Positions 35,466 to 43,808 of a stretch of 64,000 nucleotides of DNA are shown in pieces (the stretch's first letter is position 1; the number at the start of each line of letters is the position of its first letter). The DNA is from G965222535 sp965222535 (GTDB lineage Bacteria > Pseudomonadota > Gammaproteobacteria > HK1), in assembly GCA_965222535.1 (NCBI GenBank), contig OZ244957.1, positions 868,001 to 932,000 of the forward strand, read 5' to 3'. The notes under the pieces were generated by a model. The model was not told where the DNA came from. It worked only from the letters and a program-made list of their open reading frames with translations, and ran no database searches. The position numbers were made by a program, and so were the translations under genes.

Positions 35466-36299
35466 TCATGCGAAGTGCTGCAAAACATACGCCACCATGC
35501 GTGTTGGAATGTCCACCCCAGTGGTGTTGATGCTGTTACGAAATTCCATTGTGTCGTTGACCTCGTTGACCCACAGGCCCTGCTCAGTTTCAAACACATC
35601 CACCGCTAAAATCCCACCGCCAACGGCTTTCGCCGCAGCAAGCGAAACCTCGCGCAGTTCATCGGTTACGGGGCAGCCGGAGGCCACAGCGCCGCGTGCG
35701 GTATTAGTGATCCAGTGTGGCGAACTGCGGTAAATAGCGGCAATGCACTCACCCCCCACGACAAAACTGCGTATGTCTCTGCCTTGCTTTTCAATGTATT
35801 TCTGGATGTAGAAAATCGAATGATGGTAACTGCCTAGGATGGACTTGTGCTCCAGCAGGGATTCCGCGGCTTCGCGATCATTGACCTTTGACAACAAGCG
35901 CCCCCATGATCCCACGGTTGGTTTCAGCACTACCGGGTAGCCCAACGCTTCAATCGCCGCAAGCGCTGACTCCTCTGTGAACGCGAGGCGCAACGGCGGG
36001 TGACGCACCCCAGCCTCTTTGAGCGCCAGTGAGGTCAGAATCTTGTCTCCGCACACGCGTACGACTTCAGACGCGTTGATGCAGTGAATGCCGCTACTTT
36101 CCAACAAGCGCAAACTGTACAGCGCCCGCGAGTGATTGATGCAGCGGGCCAGCACCCGATCAACCGGCGGTGCCGAGTCGAGGTCGAAAATCAGCCTCCG
36201 GTCATCGAGCATGACCAGTTCGACGCCACGCCGCCTGAAGGCCTCAATGAGAAGCTTTTCTTCTTTACGGATCAGCGAGTGCAGAAAGCCTATCCTCAT
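35466..36299 (-). CDS. lysX: LysX-type ATP-grasp ligase acting on the LysW carrier
   Basis: 277 residues of RimK/LysX ATP-grasp fold: RVCGDKILTSLALKEAGV, YPVVLKPTVGSWGRLLSKVND (ATP-binding and LysX-type G-S-W-G-R-L), FVVGGECIAAIYR, WITNTARGA and VNEVNDTMEFRNSINTTGVDIP. LysX joins the C-terminal glutamate gamma-carboxyl of LysW to the alpha-amino group of alpha-aminoadipate (or glutamate), protecting it during lysine or arginine synthesis. The start overlaps the lysW stop (ATGA). None of lysZ, lysY, lysJ or lysK is in the window, so the amino acid loaded and the final product are open. The 108 bases between the sulfatase stop and this gene's 3' end contain nothing I recognise. Confidence 0.93.
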   Translation of the reverse strand: MRIGFLHSLIRKEEKLLIEAFRRRGVELVMLDDRRLIFDLDSAPPVDRVLARCINHSRALYSLRLLESSGIHCINASEVVRVCGDKILTSLALKEAGVRHPPLRLAFTEESALAAIEALGYPVVLKPTVGSWGRLLSKVNDREAAESLLEHKSILGSYHHSIFYIQKYIEKQGRDIRSFVVGGECIAAIYRSSPHWITNTARGAVASGCPVTDELREVSLAAAKAVGGGILAVDVFETEQGLWVNEVNDTMEFRNSINTTGVDIPTRMVAYVLQHFA

Positions 36300-36460
36300 T
36301 CACCCCAGTCCTCTTCGGCCTCTGGGGCTTCGATCAATACAACGGGATCCAGCGCGGTGACTTCAAGCTCCGAACCGCAGTCCGGACATTCCAGCAGTTC
36401 GCCGATAACGGTGTCGACCGCCAAAGCGATGGTTGCATCGCAAACAGGGCATACGCTCAT
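36296..36460 (-). CDS. lysW: amino-group carrier protein LysW
   Basis: 54 residues, shorter than usual ORF cut-offs: MSVCPVCDATIALAVDTVIG, then ELLECPDCGSELEVTALDPV and an acidic tail ending EAEEDWGE. Two CxxC pairs (C4/C7, C25/C28) form the zinc ribbon. The C-terminal E-D-W-G-E is the signature of LysW, whose last glutamate is the attachment site. It overlaps lysX by three bases and is transcribed with it. The stretch 36461-36540 upstream holds no gene. Confidence 0.95.
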   Translation of the reverse strand: MSVCPVCDATIALAVDTVIGELLECPDCGSELEVTALDPVVLIEAPEAEEDWGE

Positions 36461-36540
36461 AAGGTTCCTCGTGGTATAGTCCGTTGAGCCCCCGGTGCAA
36501 CAACAAATGGGGGGGGCTTAAGCGCTGCTATCAGCGGATC

Positions 36541-36680
36541 GCGAGACGCAGCGGTTAAGGGAGGGCATAAGAGACGTTTATACTCTTGCTACTTGAAGAT
36601 GCAGGAAGGCGTTATTCTTATTATGCTCTAACTGCAGCGCCAAGCTGTGCGAAATACACGGCACCACGTCAGAGCCAATG
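36541..36680 (+). repeat. R2 fragment
   Basis: GAGGGCATAAGAGACGTTTATACT, ACTTGAAGATGCAGGAAGGCG and GGCACCACGTCAGAGCC are pieces of R2 (compare 38090-38290 and 24470-24510). The variable-stem hairpin is absent. Confidence 0.45.
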
Positions 36681-36684
36681 CCTT

Positions 36685-36805
36685 GCTGGGGGTAGGGGTT
36701 GGGGAAAGGGTTATAAATCCATAACAGATCTATGGAGGGCTTACGTTACAGGTGATGATGCCTCTCCCCTCACCTCCTCCATTCCGCTTAGGTTTTTCAA
36801 TGTCC
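36685..36805 (-). repeat. R1 repeat copy with altered core
   Basis: GGGTTGGGGAAAGGGTTATAAATCC, then GGGCTTACGTTACAGGTGATG, CCCTCACCTCCTCCATTCCG and AGGTTTTTCAATGTCCCC. An insert-like ATAACAGATCTATGGAG replaces the usual CAATGG between the TATAAAT and TTACGTTACA blocks. Confidence 0.7.
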
Positions 36806-36908
36806 CCGTTGAATGCTAAAAGCCAGCATACAAGTTTCACTTGTGGATCGTAAGAGCTTGGCTACTCATCTTGGCGCATGCGCTGCAACAGCCGCTGCTG
36901 AATAACGC

Positions 36909-37712
36909 TCAATAGCCGGGCGGCGGATCGGCTTGTTCCAAGGCGATAATGGTGAATGTACCCTGCGTTGGATCCTGTAACACAGAAAGCACTCCGATCT
37001 CGGCGACCTGCTTGTTGGCTACCAACACTCTGGCACCGAGTTCGGTCGCCCGGTGGGTTGCGGCGGCGCAATCGGTGACCGCAAAGTACACCTCCCAATG
37101 CACTGGCATCTCAACCCAATCGGGGTTGATGGTGAGCATGCCGCCCACCATCCGCTCGTTATTGTAAATGGTAATATACGAGCCGTCGGTGCCGGACGGT
37201 CGCGTTTCCCCACGCCAATCGAGCAGCTTGTTGTAAAACGCAAGCGCAGGTTGGCTATGGTAAACCGACAACTCGTTCCAACACCAAGTGTTGGGCTGGT
37301 TCACGAGAGCCGCGCCGCTATGGTTGCGTGGTTGCCACAGGCTGAACCAAGCGCCCATCGGATCCTGAACTTTGGCCATCCTGCCGGAGTCCATTACAGT
37401 GCACACCATCGGGACTTTAGCGCCAAGAATCTTGGCTTTGGCAACCTTCGCATCCACATCGCTGACACTGACATAGCTGCTCCAGTGCGATGGTACGCGT
37501 TGATTGATCATGCTTTCATTCATACCGAACATCGCGCACACACGCTGCTCACGATAGCGACACATGCTATACAAGAAGCCATCACCGGCTGATAAGTCTT
37601 CGTATTCCCAACCGAATAATCCGCTATAGAATGACTTTGCTTGGTCTATATCGGAAGTCGCGAGATCGATCCAACAAAACGTATTCACAGGGTATTGCGT
37701 GACAATTTGCAT
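36909..37712 (-). CDS. two-domain VOC (glyoxalase/dioxygenase-superfamily) protein
   Basis: 267 residues from ATG 37712, preceded by GAAAGGACG. Two vicinal-oxygen-chelate domains: residues about 8-130 (NTFCWIDLATSDIDQAKSFYSGLFGWEYED...DPMGAWFSLWQP) and 143-262 (WNELSVYHSQPALAFYNKLLDW...DPTQGTFTIIALEQ). This resembles glyoxalase-like proteins of unknown substrate (CFP30B type). Typical metal ligands are not all present in each half, so catalytic function is uncertain. The frame is open another 92 residues upstream across R1/R2 material, which I reject as coding. Confidence 0.85.
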   Translation of the reverse strand: MQIVTQYPVNTFCWIDLATSDIDQAKSFYSGLFGWEYEDLSAGDGFLYSMCRYREQRVCAMFGMNESMINQRVPSHWSSYVSVSDVDAKVAKAKILGAKVPMVCTVMDSGRMAKVQDPMGAWFSLWQPRNHSGAALVNQPNTWCWNELSVYHSQPALAFYNKLLDWRGETRPSGTDGSYITIYNNERMVGGMLTINPDWVEMPVHWEVYFAVTDCAAATHRATELGARVLVANKQVAEIGVLSVLQDPTQGTFTIIALEQADPPPGY

Positions 37713-37819
37713 GGCTGTACGTCCTTTCTGAGAGTGATGTGTTGAGGGGCTTGCGATTAGCGCTTTTGCGCCACAGCAAAGCCAAGTACACCCGTCATTG
37801 CAGCGACTTAATATCCCTA

Positions 37820-38330
37820 GGAGCCTCAAAGAACCCTGAAATGGAGGTTTTTCGAGATCCCCTATGGAATAATATACTTGTAATCCTTCAAGATGCGTGA
37901 TTGAACGCGTTCCCAAACTGTGCGTGGGAGCTCCCCCTCTCCCTCTGGGGGAGGGACGAGGAGGCTTGGCACTGTCGGCACCGTGCATTTTGCGCAGCTT
38001 GGCGCTCTAAGTAATACTTCTAGCGGTGTCTCTGGGATCTTGAATATTTTATCCTCAACAGCCAAGCCATGCTTGGCTGCTAAGGAAACTTTGTAGAAAA
38101 GAGTGTTATATTAGGGCAATGCCTCTTTCAGCAATTATTTTATGGTGCCGTTGACTGGATCGAGAGGTCAGCGAACGGCGCGCCGCAGCCGCTCCTGATT
38201 AAAAATAAAACGATGCCCTCTTCCCCCAAGCCCCTATCCCCAGCACGGTCTTGGCACTGTCGGCACCGTGTATTTTGCGCAGCTTGGCGCTCTGGAAAGG
38301 CTGCGTTCACAACGTGGAAACAAGAGCATA
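37820..38330 (+). repeat. R1 end hairpin and R2 copy
   Basis: GAGCCTCAAAGAACCCTGAAATGGAGG...TTTTTCGAGATCCCC is an R1 end pair with no core (37822-37862). R2 follows: an imperfect hairpin with perfect inner 9-bp stem 38059-38067 / 38071-38079, AAAAGAGTGTTATATTAGGGC, TTTTATGGTGCCG, GGTCAGCGAACGGCG and ATTAAAAATAAAACG. TTGGCACTGTCGGCACCGTG occurs twice (about 37967 and 38251). Confidence 0.65.
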
Positions 38331-38337
38331 ATATAGA

Positions 38338-38395
38338 GTGTCAACACAAAGCTAAAATGTCCCCTAGGGGACATTTCTGAATTTGCCGATTTCCT
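38338..38395 (-). repeat. R3 repeat copy, internally deleted
   Basis: GTCAACACAAAGCTAAAATG, then TCCCCTAGGGGACATTTCTG and AATTTGCCGATTTCC. Compared with 24908-24990 about 27 central bases are missing, leaving a CCCCTAGGGG palindrome at the joint. From 38396 to 38593 I see no gene. Confidence 0.7.
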
Positions 38396-38593
38396 GCATC
38401 TTCAAGTAGCATGAGGATCTACCCTTCCCACAATATAACACCACGAGGGTACCCTCCCAGCCGCATCAAAGTACGCTGTGCTTGCGGTTCGGCTCTTCTT
38501 AAAGAGGATGCATGGCGTGCTATTATAGCCACCGTCAGTTGAAATATGCAGTGTTCGCTACTATATTGATAAAGCCAGTATGATTAATGCGAG

Positions 38594-38712
38594 CGAGGTA
38601 TCCTGCGGGGCTTATCTATTGTTTGAATGATTATAAATCAATGACTTACGTTACATACAATCATGTCCCTCCCCCCAAACCTTATCCCGTTGAGGTTTTC
38701 GAGGTTCCCCCT
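38594..38712 (-). repeat. R1 repeat copy upstream of lon
   Basis: CGAGGTATCCTGCGGGGC, TTATCTATTG, TTATAAATCAATG, CTTACGTTACA, CCCTCCCCCCAAACC and GTTGAGGTTTTCGAGGTTCCCC: a full-length copy ending 123 bases before the lon start. Confidence 0.85.
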
Positions 38713-38835
38713 AGGAACAGAGAGGGACACATTGGCGTAACGCATAACCAGAAGCGCCGCTGAAAAACTTGCCAACACACCCTCCAGCGCACAAACTTCG
38801 CTATACCGTAAAACTCTCATCATAAAGGCCGACCC

Positions 38836-41277
38836 ATGATACCAGTGCTGCCGCTGCGCGATGTTGTCGTTTATCCCCATATGGTCGTTCCCCTGTTTGT
38901 CGGGCGCCTGCCTTCCATCAACGCCCTCAAGCGGGCTATGAAAACCGACAAAAAGGTCTTGCTGTTGACCCAGAAAGACGCCAATGATGACAACCCGGGA
39001 GTAAAAGATATCTATTCCATCGGGGCTATATCGAGCATTCTGCAGCTGCTGAAGCTGCCGGATGATACAGTTAAGGTACTGGTAGCTGGCGGTCAGCGGG
39101 TTGAAGTCGACACGTTTATCGAAGAAGAAGACTGCCTGTTAGCTGAATACACTCTGTTACCGGATATTATTGGCGACCAGGAACAACTGGATAAACTGGT
39201 GGAAATCACGCATGAGCGCTTTGCTCACTATGTCAAGCTGAGCGAAAAAGTCCCTTCTGAAATTACCGCATCGCTGAAAAATATTGAAGAACCCAGCCGT
39301 ATAGTTGACACCATAGCGGCTCATATAAGCATAAAAATTGAACAAAAACAGCGCATCTTGGCCACCAGCGACGTCAACGAACGGTTTAAAGAGCTGCTCT
39401 CATGTATTGAGTTGGAGCTTAGCCTGATACAGATCGATAAACGCATTCGCGGACGCGTCAAACAGCAAATGGAGAAGAGCCAGCGCGAGTACTATCTGAA
39501 CGAGCAAATTAAGGCGATTCACAAAGAGCTTGGCGATAGCGACGAGTCACAAAATGAAGTAGAGGATCTATCCGAGCGCATCAAACAAGCCGGTATGCCT
39601 GATAGTGTAGAGAAAAAGTGCGTATCCGAATTGGGTAAGCTGAAGATGATGTCGCCTATGTCGGCTGAGGCGACGGTGGTGCGTAACTACCTCGATTGGC
39701 TGCTGGCGGTACCGTGGAAGAAACGTTCCCGATTGCATTATGACATCGATGCCGCAGAAGCAGTGCTTGAAGCCGACCACTATGGGTTGGAAAAAGTCAA
39801 AGAGCGCATCCTTGAGTATTTGGCGGTACAAAGCCGGGTACGTAAACTCAACGGCCCGATCTTGTGTCTGGTAGGTCCACCTGGGGTTGGTAAAACCTCC
39901 CTTGGTCAGTCGATCGCCCGCGCAACACACAGAAAATTTGTGCGCGTCTCGCTCGGAGGGGTGCGCGACGAGGCCGAGATCCGCGGGCACCGGCGCACCT
40001 ATATTGGCTCATTACCGGGCAAGATCATCCAGAACATCAGTAAAACCGGCGTGCGTAACCCGCTGTTTTTACTCGACGAGATCGACAAGATGGCAATGGA
40101 TTTTCGTGGCGATCCGGCGTCGGCTTTGCTTGAGGTACTCGATCCAGAGCAGAATCACCGCTTCAATGATCATTACCTTGAGGTGGATTACGATCTCTCA
40201 GACGTCATGTTTGTAGCCACCGCCAATACGATGGATATCCCGCACGCGCTGATCGATCGCATGGAGGTGATTCGCCTGTCTGGCTATACCGAGGACGAGA
40301 AGCTGAACATTGCGCTACGTTACCTTGAGCCCAAACAGCGCAAAAAATGCGGGATCAAAGACGGTGAGTTGACACTCACTGAAGGCGCTATCCTAGATAT
40401 TATCCGCCACTACACGCACGAGGCCGGGGTGCGCAATATCGATCGCGAGCTGGCCAAAATAGGCCGCAAAATCGTGCGTGAATTCGTTTCTGCGGAGAGA
40501 ATCCTCCGTAAAAAAGGCCAGCCGAAAGCCAAAAAAGCACGCAGCAACGTGTTGGTTGACTCCGAGCATCTGGAAAAGTACATCGGGGTACGCCGCTATC
40601 GCTTCAAACGTGCCGAAGAAGAAGATCGTATCGGTCAGGTGAACGGGCTTGCATGGACTGAGTTTGGTGGGGATCTGTTGTCGATTGAAGTCGCCGTTAT
40701 CCCTGGCAAAGGGAAGCCCACCTATACCGGTCAACTGGGTAACGTCATGCAGGAATCGATACAGGCGGCGATTACCGTGGTGCGCAGTCGCTCATTGGCG
40801 CTCGGCATCGATACCGAGTTCTACCAGAACAATGACCTCCATATCCATGTCCCAGAGGGTGCAACCCCAAAGGATGGCCCCAGCGCCGGGATTAGCATGT
40901 GTACCGCAATGGTATCCGCATTGAGCGGCATTCCAGTGCGTGCGAACGTGGCGATGACTGGCGAAATCACGCTGCGAGGTGAAATACTACCGATCGGCGG
41001 TTTGAAGGAAAAATTACTGGCTGCGCGTCGTGGGGGTATCTCGGTGGTGCTGATTCCGGAGGAGAATGCCCGCGACCTAGTCGAGATTCCAGATAACGTC
41101 AAAGAGGGGCTTGATATCCGTACCGTCACTTGGATCGAGCAGGTGCTAGCCGACGCTTTGATCGAAATACCAAAACCAAAAGAGGTTGATAAAGCATCAT
41201 TGGCATCGGCATCGCTACCATCGCCGGTTGAGATAAAAAACACTGGAGACGAGCATCAGTCCGCCATCACCCACTGA
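38836..41277 (+). CDS. lon: ATP-dependent protease Lon
   Basis: Cytosolic AAA+ serine protease that degrades misfolded and regulatory proteins. In the 813 residues are the N-terminal substrate-binding domain (PVLPLRDVVVYPHMVVPLFVG), Walker A GPPGVGKTS at about 347-355, LFLLDEIDKM (Walker B), and the protease domain with Ser683 in DGPSAG and Lys726 in GGLKEKLLAARRGG forming the catalytic dyad. Length is slightly longer than E. coli Lon (784). ATG 38836 starts about nine residues inside the E. coli N-terminus, without loss of a known domain. A sigma-32 promoter could not be confirmed. xseB follows by 34 bases. Confidence 0.97.
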   Translation: MIPVLPLRDVVVYPHMVVPLFVGRLPSINALKRAMKTDKKVLLLTQKDANDDNPGVKDIYSIGAISSILQLLKLPDDTVKVLVAGGQRVEVDTFIEEEDCLLAEYTLLPDIIGDQEQLDKLVEITHERFAHYVKLSEKVPSEITASLKNIEEPSRIVDTIAAHISIKIEQKQRILATSDVNERFKELLSCIELELSLIQIDKRIRGRVKQQMEKSQREYYLNEQIKAIHKELGDSDESQNEVEDLSERIKQAGMPDSVEKKCVSELGKLKMMSPMSAEATVVRNYLDWLLAVPWKKRSRLHYDIDAAEAVLEADHYGLEKVKERILEYLAVQSRVRKLNGPILCLVGPPGVGKTSLGQSIARATHRKFVRVSLGGVRDEAEIRGHRRTYIGSLPGKIIQNISKTGVRNPLFLLDEIDKMAMDFRGDPASALLEVLDPEQNHRFNDHYLEVDYDLSDVMFVATANTMDIPHALIDRMEVIRLSGYTEDEKLNIALRYLEPKQRKKCGIKDGELTLTEGAILDIIRHYTHEAGVRNIDRELAKIGRKIVREFVSAERILRKKGQPKAKKARSNVLVDSEHLEKYIGVRRYRFKRAEEEDRIGQVNGLAWTEFGGDLLSIEVAVIPGKGKPTYTGQLGNVMQESIQAAITVVRSRSLALGIDTEFYQNNDLHIHVPEGATPKDGPSAGISMCTAMVSALSGIPVRANVAMTGEITLRGEILPIGGLKEKLLAARRGGISVVLIPEENARDLVEIPDNVKEGLDIRTVTWIEQVLADALIEIPKPKEVDKASLASASLPSPVEIKNTGDEHQSAITH

Positions 41278-41311
41278 TTCATGCACCAACTGGAGTTAAC
41301 AACAACTGAAT

Positions 41312-41563
41312 ATGAGCAGCGAGGCGCAAAAACCAAACTTTGAGCAATCGATCAAAGAGCTTGAGGCAATTGTAGAGCGCATGGAGGCAGGAGATTTGCC
41401 GTTGGAAGAATCATTGCAAGCGTTTGAGCGTGGGATCGAAATCAACCGCCGCTGTCAGACAATGCTTTCCACCGCAGAGCAGCGCGTCCGGGTACTGGTG
41501 GAAAATCCAGAAACCGATACAACTCCACCAGATGACCCAGCGCTCGCCGACAGCAGCTCCTGA
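41312..41563 (+). CDS. xseB: exodeoxyribonuclease VII small subunit
   Basis: 83 residues: FEQSIKELEAIVERMEAGDLPLEESLQAFERGIEI is the family signature, followed by RCQTMLSTAEQRVRVLVE. It combines with XseA to degrade single-stranded DNA. ispA and dxs, which follow xseB in many gammaproteobacteria, are not present; the next 200 bases hold no convincing gene. Confidence 0.95.
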   Translation: MSSEAQKPNFEQSIKELEAIVERMEAGDLPLEESLQAFERGIEINRRCQTMLSTAEQRVRVLVENPETDTTPPDDPALADSSS

Positions 41564-41768
41564 ACCCGGCTTGCGCGGTAACTGACGCGCAGCAAAGTTA
41601 ACGACTGGCACATTACTGCTACACGGCAAACCTGAAAGCACCGCCCGCGCTCAAGCACTCGCCGGCACAGTTACAGCAGAGGCATGGGCTGATGCCACAG
41701 ATGCTACTCTCGCAGAGGTGCAGGTTGAAGCGGTTCAGCAAGCAGCAATCCCCGCTGCGGGAATAACG
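41564..41768 (+). other. non-genic stretch with a start-less open frame
   Basis: A frame opening after TGA near 41583 reads LLLHGKPESTARAQALAGTV and on to AAIPAAGITQET before running into R1. It has no ATG, GTG or TTG at a useful place. Its alanine-rich, protein-like composition suggests the remnant of a gene's 3' end, but I cannot name it. Confidence 0.3.
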
Positions 41769-41892
41769 CAAGAAACCCCCGAAAAACCATCAATGGGATG
41801 GGGGATGGGGGATGGGTGAGGGAAGATGGTACGCTCGCCTGTAACGTAAGCCGTTGGTTTGTAACCCTTCCCCCAATAGACAAGCCCCGCAA
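41769..41892 (+). repeat. R1 repeat copy between convergent xseB and pyk
   Basis: CGAAAAACCATCAATGGGATGG, a partly duplicated GGGGGAT unit, CTGTAACGTAAG, CGTTGGTTTGTAACCCTTCCC, CAATAGACAAGCCCCGCAAG. Confidence 0.85.
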
Positions 41893-41936
41893 GATAAGCC
41901 CTTCAAAGCGGCGGTCATTCTCCCTTTGATAAAGGC

Positions 41937-43391
41937 TCAGGTGATACTCAAAACGCTTACCGAGGGGACGTTATGCTCGGGTTTGGCGCTGAATCCTTGC
42001 ACCAACAGCACATAATCACTCTCGCTCGCGAGGTTCAACTCGTGCGCCAAGCGGCGCGCCAACGCAACCGTGTCATCCAATTCCGCCGTTTGCGCAAGAT
42101 AGGGGATAGCACCCCAAATGATGGTGTTGCGGCGACAAATGGCACTGTGGGAGGAGATCGTCACCACTGGCGCGCTGGGGCGGGCAGAGCAGGTGGACGT
42201 TGCTGACATGCCGCTCATCGAAATGACAAATATCGCACGCGCTAACAAATCCCGTGACAGGCTGGCAGTAGCGTTCGCTAACGCATCGCCAAACAACAAC
42301 GGTGGTTGCGTGGAACGGCTGGTCAGCTGACCAAATGCGCCCTCCTGCCACAAAAACCCCTCGGCCTGCTGGGCAATGCGGTTCATCATATCCACTGTCA
42401 GCAGGGGATAAGCACCCGATGCGGTTTCAGCAGAAAGCATGATCGCATCTGCGCCACTCATCACCGCATGGCTCACATCGCTGACTTCGGCACGGGTTGG
42501 GCGTGCTTTTTCGATCATCGATTCCAGCATTTGGGTGGCAATGATCACCGGTTTGTTTTTGATCCGGGCGCGCTGCACCAGATCTTGCTGTATGATCGGC
42601 ACCTGCTCTGGTGGCAGCTCTACCCCCAAATCACCACGTGCGACCATAATCCCATCGGCGGCATCCAAGATCGCATCGATTTCACTCAACGCCCCAAAGC
42701 GTTCAATTTTGGCGATGATCGCCGCATCGCCCGGATGGCTATCGATCAGTGTACGCAATGCCACCACATCAGCGGCTTGCAGTACAAACGATAAGGCGAT
42801 GAAGTCCACCCCCAGATCAAGCATAAATCCAGCATCGAGACGATCTTTGTCGGTAAGGCAGGGAATGGACAGGGCTGCTCCAGGGAGGTTGATGCCTTTG
42901 CGATCTTTCAGCTCGCCTCCCTGGATCACCGTACACTCGATATTTTTCCCGGTGACTGTGTCAGCGCGCAGCTCGATCTCGCCGTCAGCGAATAAAATAC
43001 GATCACCAGGGGCAGTATCATCAGCCAGCCCTTGATATTGCGACGGTATCAGGCGTGGGCCGCCAACGCAGTTCTCGGTCGTTACGACAACGGATTCCCC
43101 GGCGATCAATTTAATGCCCCCATCACGAAATTCGCCGACGCGAATCTTCGGACCGCACAGGTCGGCGAGGATGCCGACGGTGCGGTCGAGTGCCGTGCTG
43201 GTGTCGCGTATATGCTGAAACAACGTGCGGTGCATCGCATGGGAACCGTGCGACATGTTCAGCCGAAAAACATTGACGCCAGCCTCGATCAGCGCCGCTA
43301 TAGTATCGCGATCGGCGGAGGCCGGGCCGAGAGTGGCGATGATCTTGGTATGCCTGTTCTGCAGCAGTGCAATTTCAGTATGAATGCTCAT
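41937..43391 (-). CDS. pyk: pyruvate kinase
   Basis: Final glycolytic enzyme, making pyruvate and ATP from PEP. 484 residues from ATG 43391, which has GGAG eight bases upstream (the in-frame TTG at 43397 would lack spacing). Seen: RHTKIIATLGPAS, NVFRLNMSHGS, the active-site segment AIIAKIERFGAL, DGIMVARGDLGVELP, NKPVIIATQMLESMI and PTRAEVSDVSHAVMSGADAIMLSAETA. Length is normal (470-500). Regulation by effectors cannot be judged from sequence. Downstream is an R1 copy; upstream is a REP-like palindrome region. Confidence 0.96.
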   Translation of the reverse strand: MSIHTEIALLQNRHTKIIATLGPASADRDTIAALIEAGVNVFRLNMSHGSHAMHRTLFQHIRDTSTALDRTVGILADLCGPKIRVGEFRDGGIKLIAGESVVVTTENCVGGPRLIPSQYQGLADDTAPGDRILFADGEIELRADTVTGKNIECTVIQGGELKDRKGINLPGAALSIPCLTDKDRLDAGFMLDLGVDFIALSFVLQAADVVALRTLIDSHPGDAAIIAKIERFGALSEIDAILDAADGIMVARGDLGVELPPEQVPIIQQDLVQRARIKNKPVIIATQMLESMIEKARPTRAEVSDVSHAVMSGADAIMLSAETASGAYPLLTVDMMNRIAQQAEGFLWQEGAFGQLTSRSTQPPLLFGDALANATASLSRDLLARAIFVISMSGMSATSTCSARPSAPVVTISSHSAICRRNTIIWGAIPYLAQTAELDDTVALARRLAHELNLASESDYVLLVQGFSAKPEHNVPSVSVLSIT

Positions 43392-43399
43392 CCCCAATA

Positions 43400-43808
43400 C
43401 TCCTAGTTAATGCGCATCGCGCGGGGCGGCTCCGCCGCGAGAATGAATAGCGCCCGCCGCGGGAGGGAGAGTGGCAAGGGCTTGGGGGAGGGTTGAATTC
43501 CCGCTTGCGCGGGAATGACAGAGGGGCGGCTTATCAAGATGTTTTTTGTGCCCCTTGACAAGACGGCGTAGGGGGAGCGTAAAGGGAGCCATCCCTGACA
43601 CTGCACGCCAGTACAGCGATTATTTTCCAGCCACTAGCCACTGACCACAATCTCAAACAGAATTATAAAGCGCTTGATAGCAGCTTTCCAGCGGCGCATA
43701 CGGCTGTCCATTTTGGAATGCTGCATTGACGCCTAGTCAATAGAGCCGACTCAATTCGATGGCCTCCCATAAGTGCCTCCAAGCAGCGCCCCGGTAAGCG
43801 ATTGTTGA
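43400..43808 (+). other. intergenic region with REP-like palindrome, no gene seen
   Basis: ATTCCCGC (43497-43504) pairs with GCGGGAAT (43509-43516), a REP-type palindrome of the form common in proteobacterial intergenic DNA, with CGCCCGCCGCGGG nearby at 43451-43463. The remaining bases to asnB show neither gene nor R1-R4 sequence. Confidence 0.55.

Noticed and set aside
37713..37988. 92-residue N-terminal extension of the VOC protein
   Set aside because: Lies in R1/R2 material; a ribosome-binding site and family-like N-terminus fit ATG 37712.
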